From CAYQMF01 sp964418595 (lineage in GTDB: Bacteria > Planctomycetota > UBA1135 > UBA2386), in the NCBI GenBank assembly GCA_964418595.1, contig CAYQMF010000064.1, forward strand, positions 1 through 35,129: DNA of 35,129 bases. Reading direction: 5' to 3'. Of this stretch, positions 8,697 to 16,104 are shown one piece after another. The notes beneath the pieces were generated by a model. It was not told the DNA's origin. It searched no databases and saw only the letters and a list, made by a program, of their open reading frames with translations. The first letter of the stretch is position 1. Every line of letters begins with the position of its first letter. Both the position numbers and the translations under genes were made by a program.

Positions 8697-10243
8697 ACGT
8701 GACTCCGCAATTCGGGGTTGTGGTTCTCGGGGTTCTTCTGACAATGTCGATGACCGGCCTCCCGGGGCAAGAGCCATTGCGCGTTCAGGGTGTCATCTAC
8801 CACAAGTACGCGACGGCCCTCGAGACCGGGTCGCTCTTTGCTCCAATGAACGACGATGCCGCGCAGCCTGCCGTACTGGAGTGGGCCGTCTACTCGGCCG
8901 GGGCGGTTCATCGAGCAACTCTGGCGCTTCCGTTGAACCTTGTCGGTGGAGCTGCCGTTCTTGATGAACGGCACTACATCATTGGTGGCCATCGGGCAAC
9001 GGACTCGCACGGTGTTCTTTGCAAGCTCGAACTCCTTGGTAACCCAGGTTCCATGAGCATACAGGTGAGTGAGACTCGGAGTTACCCTGAGCGCGACTTC
9101 TGGAGCCTGACGTGGCACCAGCCGGAGGGCCGCCTCTATGCAAGCGATTGGGATGCGAAAGTCTTGCTCGCTGCTGATGTGTTGGGCTGGGCCTCGCCGC
9201 TCCCATCTGCCTGGGATACTGCGTCCACGAGCGCGGAGGTGAAGTGGCTGGGTGAGCAGTGTCACGTGATTCGAAGGCACCCAGATTCTGCTCAGCCCGG
9301 CGTGATCATCGGGCCGGAGAAGCGGACCGTGGCTACGTGGGTGTGGTTCGATCCCCCAACCTGGCGGTCCGCCCCCTTTGTCGCGACGCCGCAATCGCCG
9401 CCGTATTGGAGGGTGGATCGCGGTGGATTGTACGACGAGTCAGGACTATTGCGTTTTGCCGGGATCGGTATCCCGGGGCCAACCCAGGTCGATGTCTTGT
9501 CGGTCATGGATGGCGATATCGAGCTGAGTGTGAGTCATCCAGGCGGGTCCGCGGAGATAGCGACGGCGGCGCCGGGAGTCTTCTGGGACCTCCCCGGTCG
9601 CCCCTACCGGCTCGCTAGTGCGGTGGTGACGAGCCCCGCTTTCCGCCCGATGGTGTCGTATGGGCAGCCTACGGCGACCGCGCAAATCACAGCACGCCTC
9701 GTTATTGTTGATCCTCGTTCGAGTCATCGCAACAATCCTGACTTTGGAGTCCTGGTTGGATTCACGGGGAACTTGGCGATACCGGCGGGTACTACATTCT
9801 CGGGGTGCCTGTCTCTGGCTGTCCGCGGACCAAGCGGGGATCCCGTCGTGGACGTCGGCGGTGTGAAGCTGTTGATTCCGGACGTGGTTCTGGATACCAC
9901 GCTCGTGACGCAGCACCCGGGCGCGCGCCTGCATGAGAGATTTGTGCCACTTGGGATTCCTGATGATCCCGACATCGAGAATACCGTCTTTCTCTATCAG
10001 TCACTGTTCGTGGATAGCCTCGGGGGAGTGATCGCATCGAGCGTGATAGCCACTTCCGTTCTTCCTGTCGGAAGCGCGGTGGGTGTCCAGGGCGCCAGAA
10101 CAACCGGGGGCTCACGGAGAGTCATCCTCACAGAGGAGGCAATACGCGAGCGACAGCAAGACGGCCGAGATTATCTCGGGAGGCTAATGGGGCGAAGGGA
10201 TCAAGCCTATTGGGAGTCCATCCGCCGCAGGCTGGCCAATTGA
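8693..10243 (+). CDS. Secreted protein of unknown function, coupled to the HExxSH gene
   Basis: The product has 516 aa. Its ATG overlaps the preceding stop (ATGA), so the two are translated together. An N-terminal signal peptide (VVVLGVLLTMSMTGLPGQE) is followed by about 250 residues with propeller-like phrases (HYIIGGHRATDSHGVLC, FWSLTWHQPEGRLYASDWDA, GLYDESGLLRFAGIGIPGP). A beta-rich part and a charged C-terminus follow (RERQQDGRDYLGRLMGRRDQ). I do not recognise the family. Base composition is clearly lower in GC than in the genes around it, and codons such as ATT, GTT and GAT are common, which suggests acquisition from elsewhere. In the same frame after the TGA, a short stretch ends VAVLLRKR, like the CotH protein. 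Confidence 0.8.
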   Translation: MNVTPQFGVVVLGVLLTMSMTGLPGQEPLRVQGVIYHKYATALETGSLFAPMNDDAAQPAVLEWAVYSAGAVHRATLALPLNLVGGAAVLDERHYIIGGHRATDSHGVLCKLELLGNPGSMSIQVSETRSYPERDFWSLTWHQPEGRLYASDWDAKVLLAADVLGWASPLPSAWDTASTSAEVKWLGEQCHVIRRHPDSAQPGVIIGPEKRTVATWVWFDPPTWRSAPFVATPQSPPYWRVDRGGLYDESGLLRFAGIGIPGPTQVDVLSVMDGDIELSVSHPGGSAEIATAAPGVFWDLPGRPYRLASAVVTSPAFRPMVSYGQPTATAQITARLVIVDPRSSHRNNPDFGVLVGFTGNLAIPAGTTFSGCLSLAVRGPSGDPVVDVGGVKLLIPDVVLDTTLVTQHPGARLHERFVPLGIPDDPDIENTVFLYQSLFVDSLGGVIASSVIATSVLPVGSAVGVQGARTTGGSRRVILTEEAIRERQQDGRDYLGRLMGRRDQAYWESIRRRLAN

Positions 10244-10288
10244 GGCGATGAGCTGGGCCCGGTGGCAGTGCTGCTGCGCAAGCGCTGA
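10244..10288 (+). pseudogene. Remnant resembling the 3' end of the CotH-like gene
   Basis: Reading in frame from 10244 gives GDELGPVAVLLRKR and a stop at 10286-10288. The CotH-like protein at 5795-7741 ends PLAVLLRKR. The 30 bases 10259-10288 match 7712-7741 at 24 positions, with eight of nine residues identical and several synonymous codons different. It looks like the tail of a paralogous gene whose body is gone. The match is short, so chance cannot be fully excluded. Confidence 0.4.
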
Positions 10289-10399
10289 CGGCCCTCAGAC
10301 GCTGAGCAGGCGGGGAGGCGCGGAGAGGCAGGGGATGGCCGCAACATCCGCAGACCGACGCCGATCTTGCGGCGCGCACCGGCACCATCCCGCTCCGCC

Positions 10400-11764
10400 A
10401 TGACGACGTTTCCGCTCCACACCGTGCCCGAGGCCGTGCGCGGCATCGTCGCCCGGCTGGCGGGTCGGGGGTGGCGCGCCTGGATCGTCGGGGGCTGCGT
10501 GCGCGACACGCTGCTCGGCCGGCCGGCGGCGGACTGGGACGTGGCCACCGACGCTCCGCCCGCGGAGTTGATGCAGGTCTTCCCGCGCGCCGTGCCCACG
10601 GGGCTGCCGCACGGCACCGTGACGGTCGTCGATGGCGACCAGCACTACGAGGTGACGACCTTGCGCGGGGAGTCGGTGTACACCGACGGACGCCGGCCGG
10701 ACGCGGTGCACTTCGTGTCCGACATCGAGGCCGACCTCGCGCGGCGGGACTTCACGGTGAATGCCATCGCGGTGGAGCCCGACACCGGCGCGCTGGTCGA
10801 TCCGCACGGCGGCCGGCGCGACCTGGTCGCACGCACGATCCGGGCGGTGGGCGACCCGCGCGAGCGCTTCGGCGAGGACGGGCTGCGCGTGCTGCGCGCG
10901 GCGCGCTTCGCCGCGACGCTCGAGTTCGAGCTGGAGCCGGCGACCCTGGCGGCGATCGTGCCGACGCTGCCCACCTTCGCCAAGGTGAGCGCCGAGCGCG
11001 TGCGCGACGAATGGCTGAAGACCATGCGGGCCAGGCGGCCGTCGCGCGCGTTCGAGGTGATGCGGACCACGGGGATGCTCGCCATCACCTGTCCGGAGCT
11101 GCTCGAAGGCGTGGACATGGAGCAGAACAAGTGGCACGAGTTCGACGTGTGGCAGCACGGCATGGCGTGCATGGACGCCTGCGTCGGCGACCCCGTGCTG
11201 CGCATCGCGGCGCTGCTGCACGACGTGGGCAAGCCGCGCACGCGCGCGTTCAGCGACAAGACCAAGGACTGGACGTTCTACGACCACGACCGCGTCGGCG
11301 CGGAGATCGCGGATCCCATCTGCCAGCGGTTGAAGTTCTCGAACGACGAGCGCTCGCGCATCGTCGCGCTCGTGCGGCACCACCTGTTCCACTACGATGC
11401 CTGGACCGACGCCGCGGTGCGGCGCTGGATCCGGCGCGTCGGCCGTGACCGGCTGGACGACCTGTATGCGCTCAGCGAGGCGGACACCCGGGCGAAGGGC
11501 GAGGTGATAGAGCCGGAGCTGTTCGCGCCGCTGACCGCACTGCGGGCCCACGTCGAGCGCATGCTCGCGCAGGGCGCGGCGCTGTCGGTGCGCGAACTCG
11601 CGATCGACGGCCACGACCTGATGCGCGAGTTCGGGCGCGGGCCGGGGCGTTGGGTCGGCGAAGTGCTCGACGCGCTGCTCGACGAGGTCACCGCCGAGCC
11701 GGCCGGCAACGAGCGTGCGGCGTTGTTGGCGCGCGCCCGCGTGATCCTGGGCCTCGAGGCCTGA
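10400..11764 (+). CDS. cca: CCA tRNA nucleotidyltransferase / poly(A) polymerase family, with HD domain
   Basis: The product has 454 aa and belongs to class II of the polymerase-beta nucleotidyltransferases, which add CCA to tRNA 3' ends or A tails to RNA. The N-terminal motif is IVGGCVRDTLLG (residues 29-40), followed by the catalytic D45-W-D47. Next come RRDFTVNAIA and the nucleotide-selecting region DPRERFGEDGLRVLRAARFA. A C-terminal HD domain has LLHDVGKP and VRHHLFHYD; HD domains in this family can carry phosphatase or phosphodiesterase activity. ATG 10400 is preferred because homology starts there; a TTG at 10367 would add 11 residues. The cca-type and pcnB-type members cannot be separated by eye, so the symbol is tentative. 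Confidence 0.9.
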   Translation: MTTFPLHTVPEAVRGIVARLAGRGWRAWIVGGCVRDTLLGRPAADWDVATDAPPAELMQVFPRAVPTGLPHGTVTVVDGDQHYEVTTLRGESVYTDGRRPDAVHFVSDIEADLARRDFTVNAIAVEPDTGALVDPHGGRRDLVARTIRAVGDPRERFGEDGLRVLRAARFAATLEFELEPATLAAIVPTLPTFAKVSAERVRDEWLKTMRARRPSRAFEVMRTTGMLAITCPELLEGVDMEQNKWHEFDVWQHGMACMDACVGDPVLRIAALLHDVGKPRTRAFSDKTKDWTFYDHDRVGAEIADPICQRLKFSNDERSRIVALVRHHLFHYDAWTDAAVRRWIRRVGRDRLDDLYALSEADTRAKGEVIEPELFAPLTALRAHVERMLAQGAALSVRELAIDGHDLMREFGRGPGRWVGEVLDALLDEVTAEPAGNERAALLARARVILGLEA

Positions 11765-11780
11765 ACCCCGCAGCGCGGGC

Positions 11781-12653
11781 CTATCCCCAGCCGCGCACGC
11801 CGGGCAGGCTGCGGTGCAGCAACCAGTGGTAGAAGCGGCGCGGCAGCCAGCGCCGCAGCAGCGCGAAGGCCCACGCGTCGCGCGTCGCCAGCAGGCGCAA
11901 CGGCGGCGAGCGCTGGCCGAGCACGCGCACGATGCGGGCGGCGACGTTCTCCGGTGTCGCGGCTGCGGCGCGCATGAGCTTCGCGATGAACGGTGCCATC
12001 GACTCGTAGTGCGCGTGGTAGGCGGCGTGGTCGTCGGCGATCGAGCGTGCGCTGTCGACGGTGTTGCGCGTGTTGAGGAACGACGACGAGCGCACGAAGC
12101 CCGGCTCGACGAGAGTGACGTGGATCCCCCAGGGCCGCACCTCGTACCACAGCGCTTCGCTCGCGCCTTCGAGCGCCCACTTCGACGCGCTGTAGATCGC
12201 CATCGTGGGCATCGCCATCATTCCGCCCACCGACGAGATGTTGACGATGTGGCCGCGCCGCTGCCGGCGCATGTGCGGCAACACGAGCCGCATCAGGTGC
12301 ATCGGGCCGAGGAAGTTCACGTGCATCTGGGTCAGGCGCTCCTGCTCGTTCACGTGCTCGAGCACCGAGCGGTAGGCGATACCGGCGTTGTTGACGAGCA
12401 CGTCGACGCCGCCCCAGCGCGCTTCGACCGCCGCCACTACGGCGCGCCGCTCGTCGGCGTTGGTCACATCGAGCGGCAGGAACCAGGTCGCGTCGTCCTC
12501 CGTGATCCCTGCCGCCGGCAGGCGCGGCAGCGAACTCGCGCGCGCGGTGAGCACGAGCCGGCGGCCGGTGCCGCGCAAGGCGCGCGCAATCGCGAGCCCC
12601 AGCCCGGAGCTGGCTCCGGTGACGAGCACGGTCTCTGGGGCTGCGCCGGCCAC
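11781..12653 (-). CDS. Short-chain dehydrogenase/reductase (SDR)
   Basis: The product has 290 aa from a GTG start. It is a classical SDR, a Rossmann-fold NAD(P)-dependent oxidoreductase. Seen: TGASSGLGLAIARAL (cofactor loop, near residue 12), an acidic DVTNADE segment, NNAG, and the catalytic triad as ISSVGG (Ser) and YSASK (Tyr and Lys). The C-terminal about 70 residues include a basic amphipathic stretch (FALLRRWLPRRFYHWLLHR) that could associate with membrane. This fits the SDRs that act on lipids or fatty-acyl substrates, but no substrate is shown. It converges with the nucleotidyltransferase gene; the stop codons are 16 bases apart. Confidence 0.9.
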   Translation of the reverse strand: MAGAAPETVLVTGASSGLGLAIARALRGTGRRLVLTARASSLPRLPAAGITEDDATWFLPLDVTNADERRAVVAAVEARWGGVDVLVNNAGIAYRSVLEHVNEQERLTQMHVNFLGPMHLMRLVLPHMRRQRRGHIVNISSVGGMMAMPTMAIYSASKWALEGASEALWYEVRPWGIHVTLVEPGFVRSSSFLNTRNTVDSARSIADDHAAYHAHYESMAPFIAKLMRAAAATPENVAARIVRVLGQRSPPLRLLATRDAWAFALLRRWLPRRFYHWLLHRSLPGVRGWG

Positions 12654-12672
12654 GCGGTCGAGTGTAGCCGGC

Positions 12673-12760
12673 GGCTCAGTCGATCTTCAGCTCGCCGAAC
12701 CCGTCACGGCGCTGGTGGTGCCGTAGCCGCACGCAGGCGATGAACTCAAGCGGCTCCAGT
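12673..12760 (-). pseudogene. Decayed 3' end of a sulfatase-like gene
   Basis: Bases 12673-12729 align with 13972-14029, the 3' end of the intact sulfatase, with 49 identities in 57 aligned positions and one single-base gap. Similarity continues weakly upstream. On the minus strand the remnant ends GFGELKID and stop; the intact protein ends EFGELEID and stop. The gap shifts the frame, so the piece is not simply translated. A 56-codon ORF (12846 to 12676) runs through it and its ATG overlaps the TetR stop (TGATG). That ORF could be an expressed small protein, but I read it as accidental. Confidence 0.65.
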
Positions 12761-12845
12761 TGACCGGCCAGACGCGGTGCGAACGCGATCGAGATCGTGA
12801 TCGACTGCCGCAGCGGCGGGCCCCTCTCGCGCCGCACCACGATCA

Positions 12846-13487
12846 TCACCTGGACCGCTGTCCCGTCTTCTTGCCCGCCGCGACCCGTTCTCGTGCGGAG
12901 GGCTTGCGCACCTTGCGGACGTGGACGAGTTCGCGCATCACCAGCGCCGCCGCTACCGCCAACCGCGAAGGCTCACCGTACGAGCGCGCGAGCAGCATGC
13001 TTCCTTCGAGGGTTCCGGTGAGGACGCGCGCCGCGTCCTGGGCCGTGCCGGCGAACCCGAGGTCGCCCCCACGCCTGCCGGTCTCCAGCACCGCGGTGAG
13101 CCAGGCTTCATTGCCGTCGAAGAACGTCCGGACCGCCCGCTGCATGAGCCGGGGCAGCGTGCTGTATTCGGCGGCCAGCATGCCGCACAGGCAGATGCGG
13201 TCGTCGCCGAGCACGTCGACGTACAGCTGCACGTAGCGGTCCAGGCGTTCGCCGGCGTCGTCGCTCGCGTCGCTGATCGCCGCCAACGCTTCGGTGAATC
13301 TGGCGGTGTAGCGCTCGATCAGCGCGCGTCCCAGCTCGGCCTTGCTGGGGAAGTGATAGTGCAGGCTGGCCTTGGTGATGCCGATCGCCGTCGCGATGTC
13401 GGCGTAGCTGAAGCCGTTGTAGCCGCGGGTCTGCACCAGCCGCTCGGCGACGTCTAGCACCTGATCGGCGGTGCGGGGGGAAGCCAT
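12846..13487 (-). CDS. TetR-family transcriptional repressor
   Basis: The product has 213 aa. The N-terminal helix-turn-helix is GYNGFSYADIATAIGITKAS followed by LHYHFPSKAELG, the standard TetR signature (residues about 23-55). The C-terminal helical ligand-binding domain contains Cys residues in DDRICLCGML, which invites a thiol- or electrophile-sensing role but does not prove one. The C-terminus is strongly basic (RKVRKPSARERVAAGKKTGQ). ATG 13487 gives the normal TetR length. It is divergent from the cupin gene; a 16-bp imperfect palindrome between them is the likely operator for both genes. The TGA overlaps the ATG of a 56-codon ORF. Confidence 0.9.
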   Translation of the reverse strand: MASPRTADQVLDVAERLVQTRGYNGFSYADIATAIGITKASLHYHFPSKAELGRALIERYTARFTEALAAISDASDDAGERLDRYVQLYVDVLGDDRICLCGMLAAEYSTLPRLMQRAVRTFFDGNEAWLTAVLETGRRGGDLGFAGTAQDAARVLTGTLEGSMLLARSYGEPSRLAVAAALVMRELVHVRKVRKPSARERVAAGKKTGQRSR

Positions 13488-13510
13488 GACGCCGGGGGAT
13501 CCTACCCGAT

Positions 13511-13539
13511 TGACTCCGTACCTACTAGTTGGTAGACAA
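13511..13539 (+). promoter_or_regulatory. Candidate promoter of the cupin gene
   Basis: TTGACT (13511-13516) and TAGACA (13534-13539) are separated by 17 bases, upstream of the cupin ATG at 13587. The -10 match is weak. The spacer contains most of the TetR-type palindrome, the arrangement expected for repression by blocking RNA polymerase. Confidence 0.4.
13520..13535. promoter_or_regulatory. Likely TetR operator
   Basis: TACCTACTAGTTGGTA is an imperfect 16-bp palindrome centred on CTAG (half-sites TACCTA and TACCAA on opposite strands). It lies 32 bp upstream of the TetR start and 51 bp upstream of the cupin start. Position and size are typical for TetR autoregulation. Confidence 0.6.
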
Positions 13540-13586
13540 GGGGCGGATGGACATCGGGTCCCTTCCCTTTCCCTTCGAGGCAAGCC

Positions 13587-13949
13587 ATGCGACACCGCAC
13601 CGAGCACAAGTCGTTCTCCCACCCCGACGAAGTCCGCGAGTTCCCGCGCGGCCGCGCCGAGATCCTGAAGGTCGGCGGCGGCGAGGTCGGCCGGCTCGTG
13701 TTCCAGCCGGGCTGGCGCTGGTCGACCGACCTCAAGAGCCTCGCCAAGACCAAGAGCTGCGAGGCGCCACACTTCCAGTACCACATCAGCGGGCGGTTGG
13801 CGATCCGCATGGACGACGGCACCGAGTTCGTCGCCGGCCCCGGCGACATCACATCGCTGCCGAGCGGCCACGACGCCTGGGTCGTCGGCAACGAGCCCGT
13901 TGTGGTCGTCGACTGGTTCGGCGCGAGCAACTACGCCCGCCAAACCTGA
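13587..13949 (+). CDS. Cupin-domain protein
   Basis: The product has 120 aa and is a single cupin barrel. The metal-motif region reads CEAPHFQYHISGRLAIRMDDGTEF with later PGDITSLPSGHDAWVVG, matching cupin motifs 1 and 2, including PxG-like turns and a His. Small cupins bind a metal and can be sensors, isomerases or dioxygenases; the reaction cannot be inferred. A weak CGAGG ribosome site precedes the ATG. The gene is divergent from the TetR gene and probably repressed by it, so it is likely the target of whatever ligand the TetR protein senses. Confidence 0.8.
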   Translation: MRHRTEHKSFSHPDEVREFPRGRAEILKVGGGEVGRLVFQPGWRWSTDLKSLAKTKSCEAPHFQYHISGRLAIRMDDGTEFVAGPGDITSLPSGHDAWVVGNEPVVVVDWFGASNYARQT

Positions 13950-13974
13950 GGGCACGCCGGGCCCGCTGTCGGGC

Positions 13975-16002
13975 TCAGTCGATCTCGAGTTCGCCGAACT
14001 CGGTCTCGGCGTTGGTGGCGCCGTAGCCCCAGGCGGTGAGCTTCGTCCAGGCCGCCGGCAGCTCGACGCTCACGCGCTTGCCCGCCGTTTCCGCCACCAG
14101 CGTGTGCGCGGCGAGATCGACGCGCACGGTGAGCGGCAGCGTCGACTGGCCGTCCCAGTCGATGGCCACCGCTTCGCGGTTGCGCTGGCCGCCGGGGCCG
14201 AGGATCACGAGCTGGCGCGCGCCGAACTCGATGCCGGCGCGCACCTGCTCGCGGCGCGGGTCGCCGCCGCTCAGCACGACGAACCCGTTGCGGAGTTGCC
14301 CGCCCACCGGGCGCAGGGTCGTGGTGAAGCGCACCGCGCCGGTGCGCTCCCCCGACCGGAGCAGGTAGCCACCGAGCGTGTTGGCCCACACGCGCACGAC
14401 GCCATCGCGTCGCTCGACGCGGGCGATGCCGGCCGTGATGTCGAAGGTACCGCCACCCAGCTCGCCGGTGGTGTCGCCGTACTGCACGCGCAGCTCGTCG
14501 AGCCGCTGCTCCAACCGCAGGCGCACGTCGGCGTAGGCCGGATCGTCGGCGACGCTGCGCAGCTCCTGGGGGTCCTTCTCCAGGTCGAACAACTCCCACG
14601 CATTCCACTGTGGCTCGTAGTAGCGCACGAGCTTGTAGCGCGCGGTGCGCACACCGAACTGCGCCGGCACCATGTGCACCGCGTGCGACTCGTAGTAGTG
14701 GTAGTAGATCGCGTCGCGCCAGTCGGCGGGCCGGTCCCCCTGCAGGAAGGGCACGAGGCTCGCGCCGTGCACGTCGGCCGGCACCTTGACCCCGGCGAGT
14801 TCGAGCAGGGTCGGCGCGAAGTCGATGTTCTGGGTGAGCGCCTCGACCTCGATCCCCTTGGCCACGTGTTCGGGCCACGACACCAGCAGCGGCATGCGCA
14901 GGCTCTCCTCGTACATCCAGCGCTTGTCGTACCAGCCGTGGTCGCCGAGGTAGAAGCCCTGGTCGGACGAGTAGATGACGATCGTGTTCTTCTTGACGTC
15001 GGGATGGGTGTCCAGCCACGCCAGCAGGCGGCCGACGCTGCGGTCGACGCCGGCGACGCAGCGCAGGTAGTTCTTGATGTAGCGCTGGTAGAACCAGCGC
15101 GTGCGCTCGCGCCCGGTCCGTGGGTTCTTGCGCCACTCGGCGTCCTCGGCGCCGTAGGCGTCGGTCCACGCCTTCTGCTGCGCCGGCGTCATCCGCTTCC
15201 ACAACGTGTCGAACGCGGGGTCCTCGCCGCGCAGGCCGGCTTCGCGCTCCGCGTCGGTGGGCGGCACCATCAGGTCGTAGTGCAGGTAGAGGTGCTCGGC
15301 GATCGTCATCTCCTGATGGCGCGCGCCCGCCATCCGACCTTCCCAGTCGTCGAACAGCGTCGGCGGCTCCGGCAGATCGCCGTCGCGGTAGAGCCCGAAC
15401 TCCTCCGGCGCCGGCTGCCAGTTGCGATGCGGCGCCTTGTGCTGGCACATGAGCAGGAACGGCTTGTCCGGATCGCGGCGATCGAGCCAGTCGATGGCGA
15501 GGTCGGTGGTGATGTTGGTGACGTGGCCCTCGATGCGCTTGCGACCGTCCGGTGTGAGGAGGTCGGGGTTGTAGTACTGGCCCTGCCCCGGCAGCACGAT
15601 CCAGTGGTCGAAGCCCTGCGGGTCGGACTCGAGGTGCCACTTGCCGATCATCGCCGTCTGGTAGCCGGCGGCGCGCAGCAGCTTCGGCATGGTCACCTGA
15701 TCGCCGTCGAAGCGGTTGCCGTTGCGCATGAAGCCGTTCGTGTGGCTGAACTTGCCGGTCAGCACCGTCGCTCGCGACGGCCCGCACAGCGCGTTCGTGC
15801 AGAAGTTGTTGCGGAACAGCACGCCCTCGCGCGCGAGGCGGTCGAGGTTGGGAGTCTGGTTGACGCGCGAGCCGTAGGCCGAGATCGCGTGCGGCGCGTG
15901 GTCGTCGCTGAACACGAACACGATGTTGGGCCGCGTGCCGCGCAGGGCCTGGGCGGATAGCGCGGCGGCGAGCAGCGGGACGACGAGGAGCGTGCGCAGC
16001 AT
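13975..16002 (-). CDS. Secreted type I sulfatase
   Basis: The product has 675 aa. The signal peptide is MLRTLLVVPLLAAALSAQ, which fixes the start at 16002 although the frame is open upstream. The mature part opens RPNIVFVFSDDHAPHAISAYG with metal-binding D33/D34. The formylglycine site is LCGPSRATVLTG, C73-G-P-S-R, the C-x-P-S-R form converted by formylglycine-generating enzyme. Further motifs are GKWHLES and IVIYSSDQGFYLGDHGW (metal Asp and His). Residues about 510 onward form an extra C-terminal beta-rich domain, longer than in simple sulfatases, ending EFGELEID. It hydrolyses a sulfate ester, probably on a polysaccharide, outside the cytoplasm. No anaerobic or FGE-type maturase lies in the window. 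Confidence 0.93.
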   Translation of the reverse strand: MLRTLLVVPLLAAALSAQALRGTRPNIVFVFSDDHAPHAISAYGSRVNQTPNLDRLAREGVLFRNNFCTNALCGPSRATVLTGKFSHTNGFMRNGNRFDGDQVTMPKLLRAAGYQTAMIGKWHLESDPQGFDHWIVLPGQGQYYNPDLLTPDGRKRIEGHVTNITTDLAIDWLDRRDPDKPFLLMCQHKAPHRNWQPAPEEFGLYRDGDLPEPPTLFDDWEGRMAGARHQEMTIAEHLYLHYDLMVPPTDAEREAGLRGEDPAFDTLWKRMTPAQQKAWTDAYGAEDAEWRKNPRTGRERTRWFYQRYIKNYLRCVAGVDRSVGRLLAWLDTHPDVKKNTIVIYSSDQGFYLGDHGWYDKRWMYEESLRMPLLVSWPEHVAKGIEVEALTQNIDFAPTLLELAGVKVPADVHGASLVPFLQGDRPADWRDAIYYHYYESHAVHMVPAQFGVRTARYKLVRYYEPQWNAWELFDLEKDPQELRSVADDPAYADVRLRLEQRLDELRVQYGDTTGELGGGTFDITAGIARVERRDGVVRVWANTLGGYLLRSGERTGAVRFTTTLRPVGGQLRNGFVVLSGGDPRREQVRAGIEFGARQLVILGPGGQRNREAVAIDWDGQSTLPLTVRVDLAAHTLVAETAGKRVSVELPAAWTKLTAWGYGATNAETEFGELEID

Positions 16003-16104
16003 GCGCGAGACGCTACCCGCCGGCGCGTGGCGTCGCAGCTTCGTTCGAGGTTCGAAGCACACACGCGGTCGACCCGATCGGTGATGATGGGCGCAGGTTC
16101 GCGC

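Noticed and set aside
13900..15960. 686-codon plus-strand ORF opposite the sulfatase
   Set aside because: Shadow of the sulfatase; its translation is low-complexity Arg/Val/Ala/Glu and the minus strand has all sulfatase motifs.
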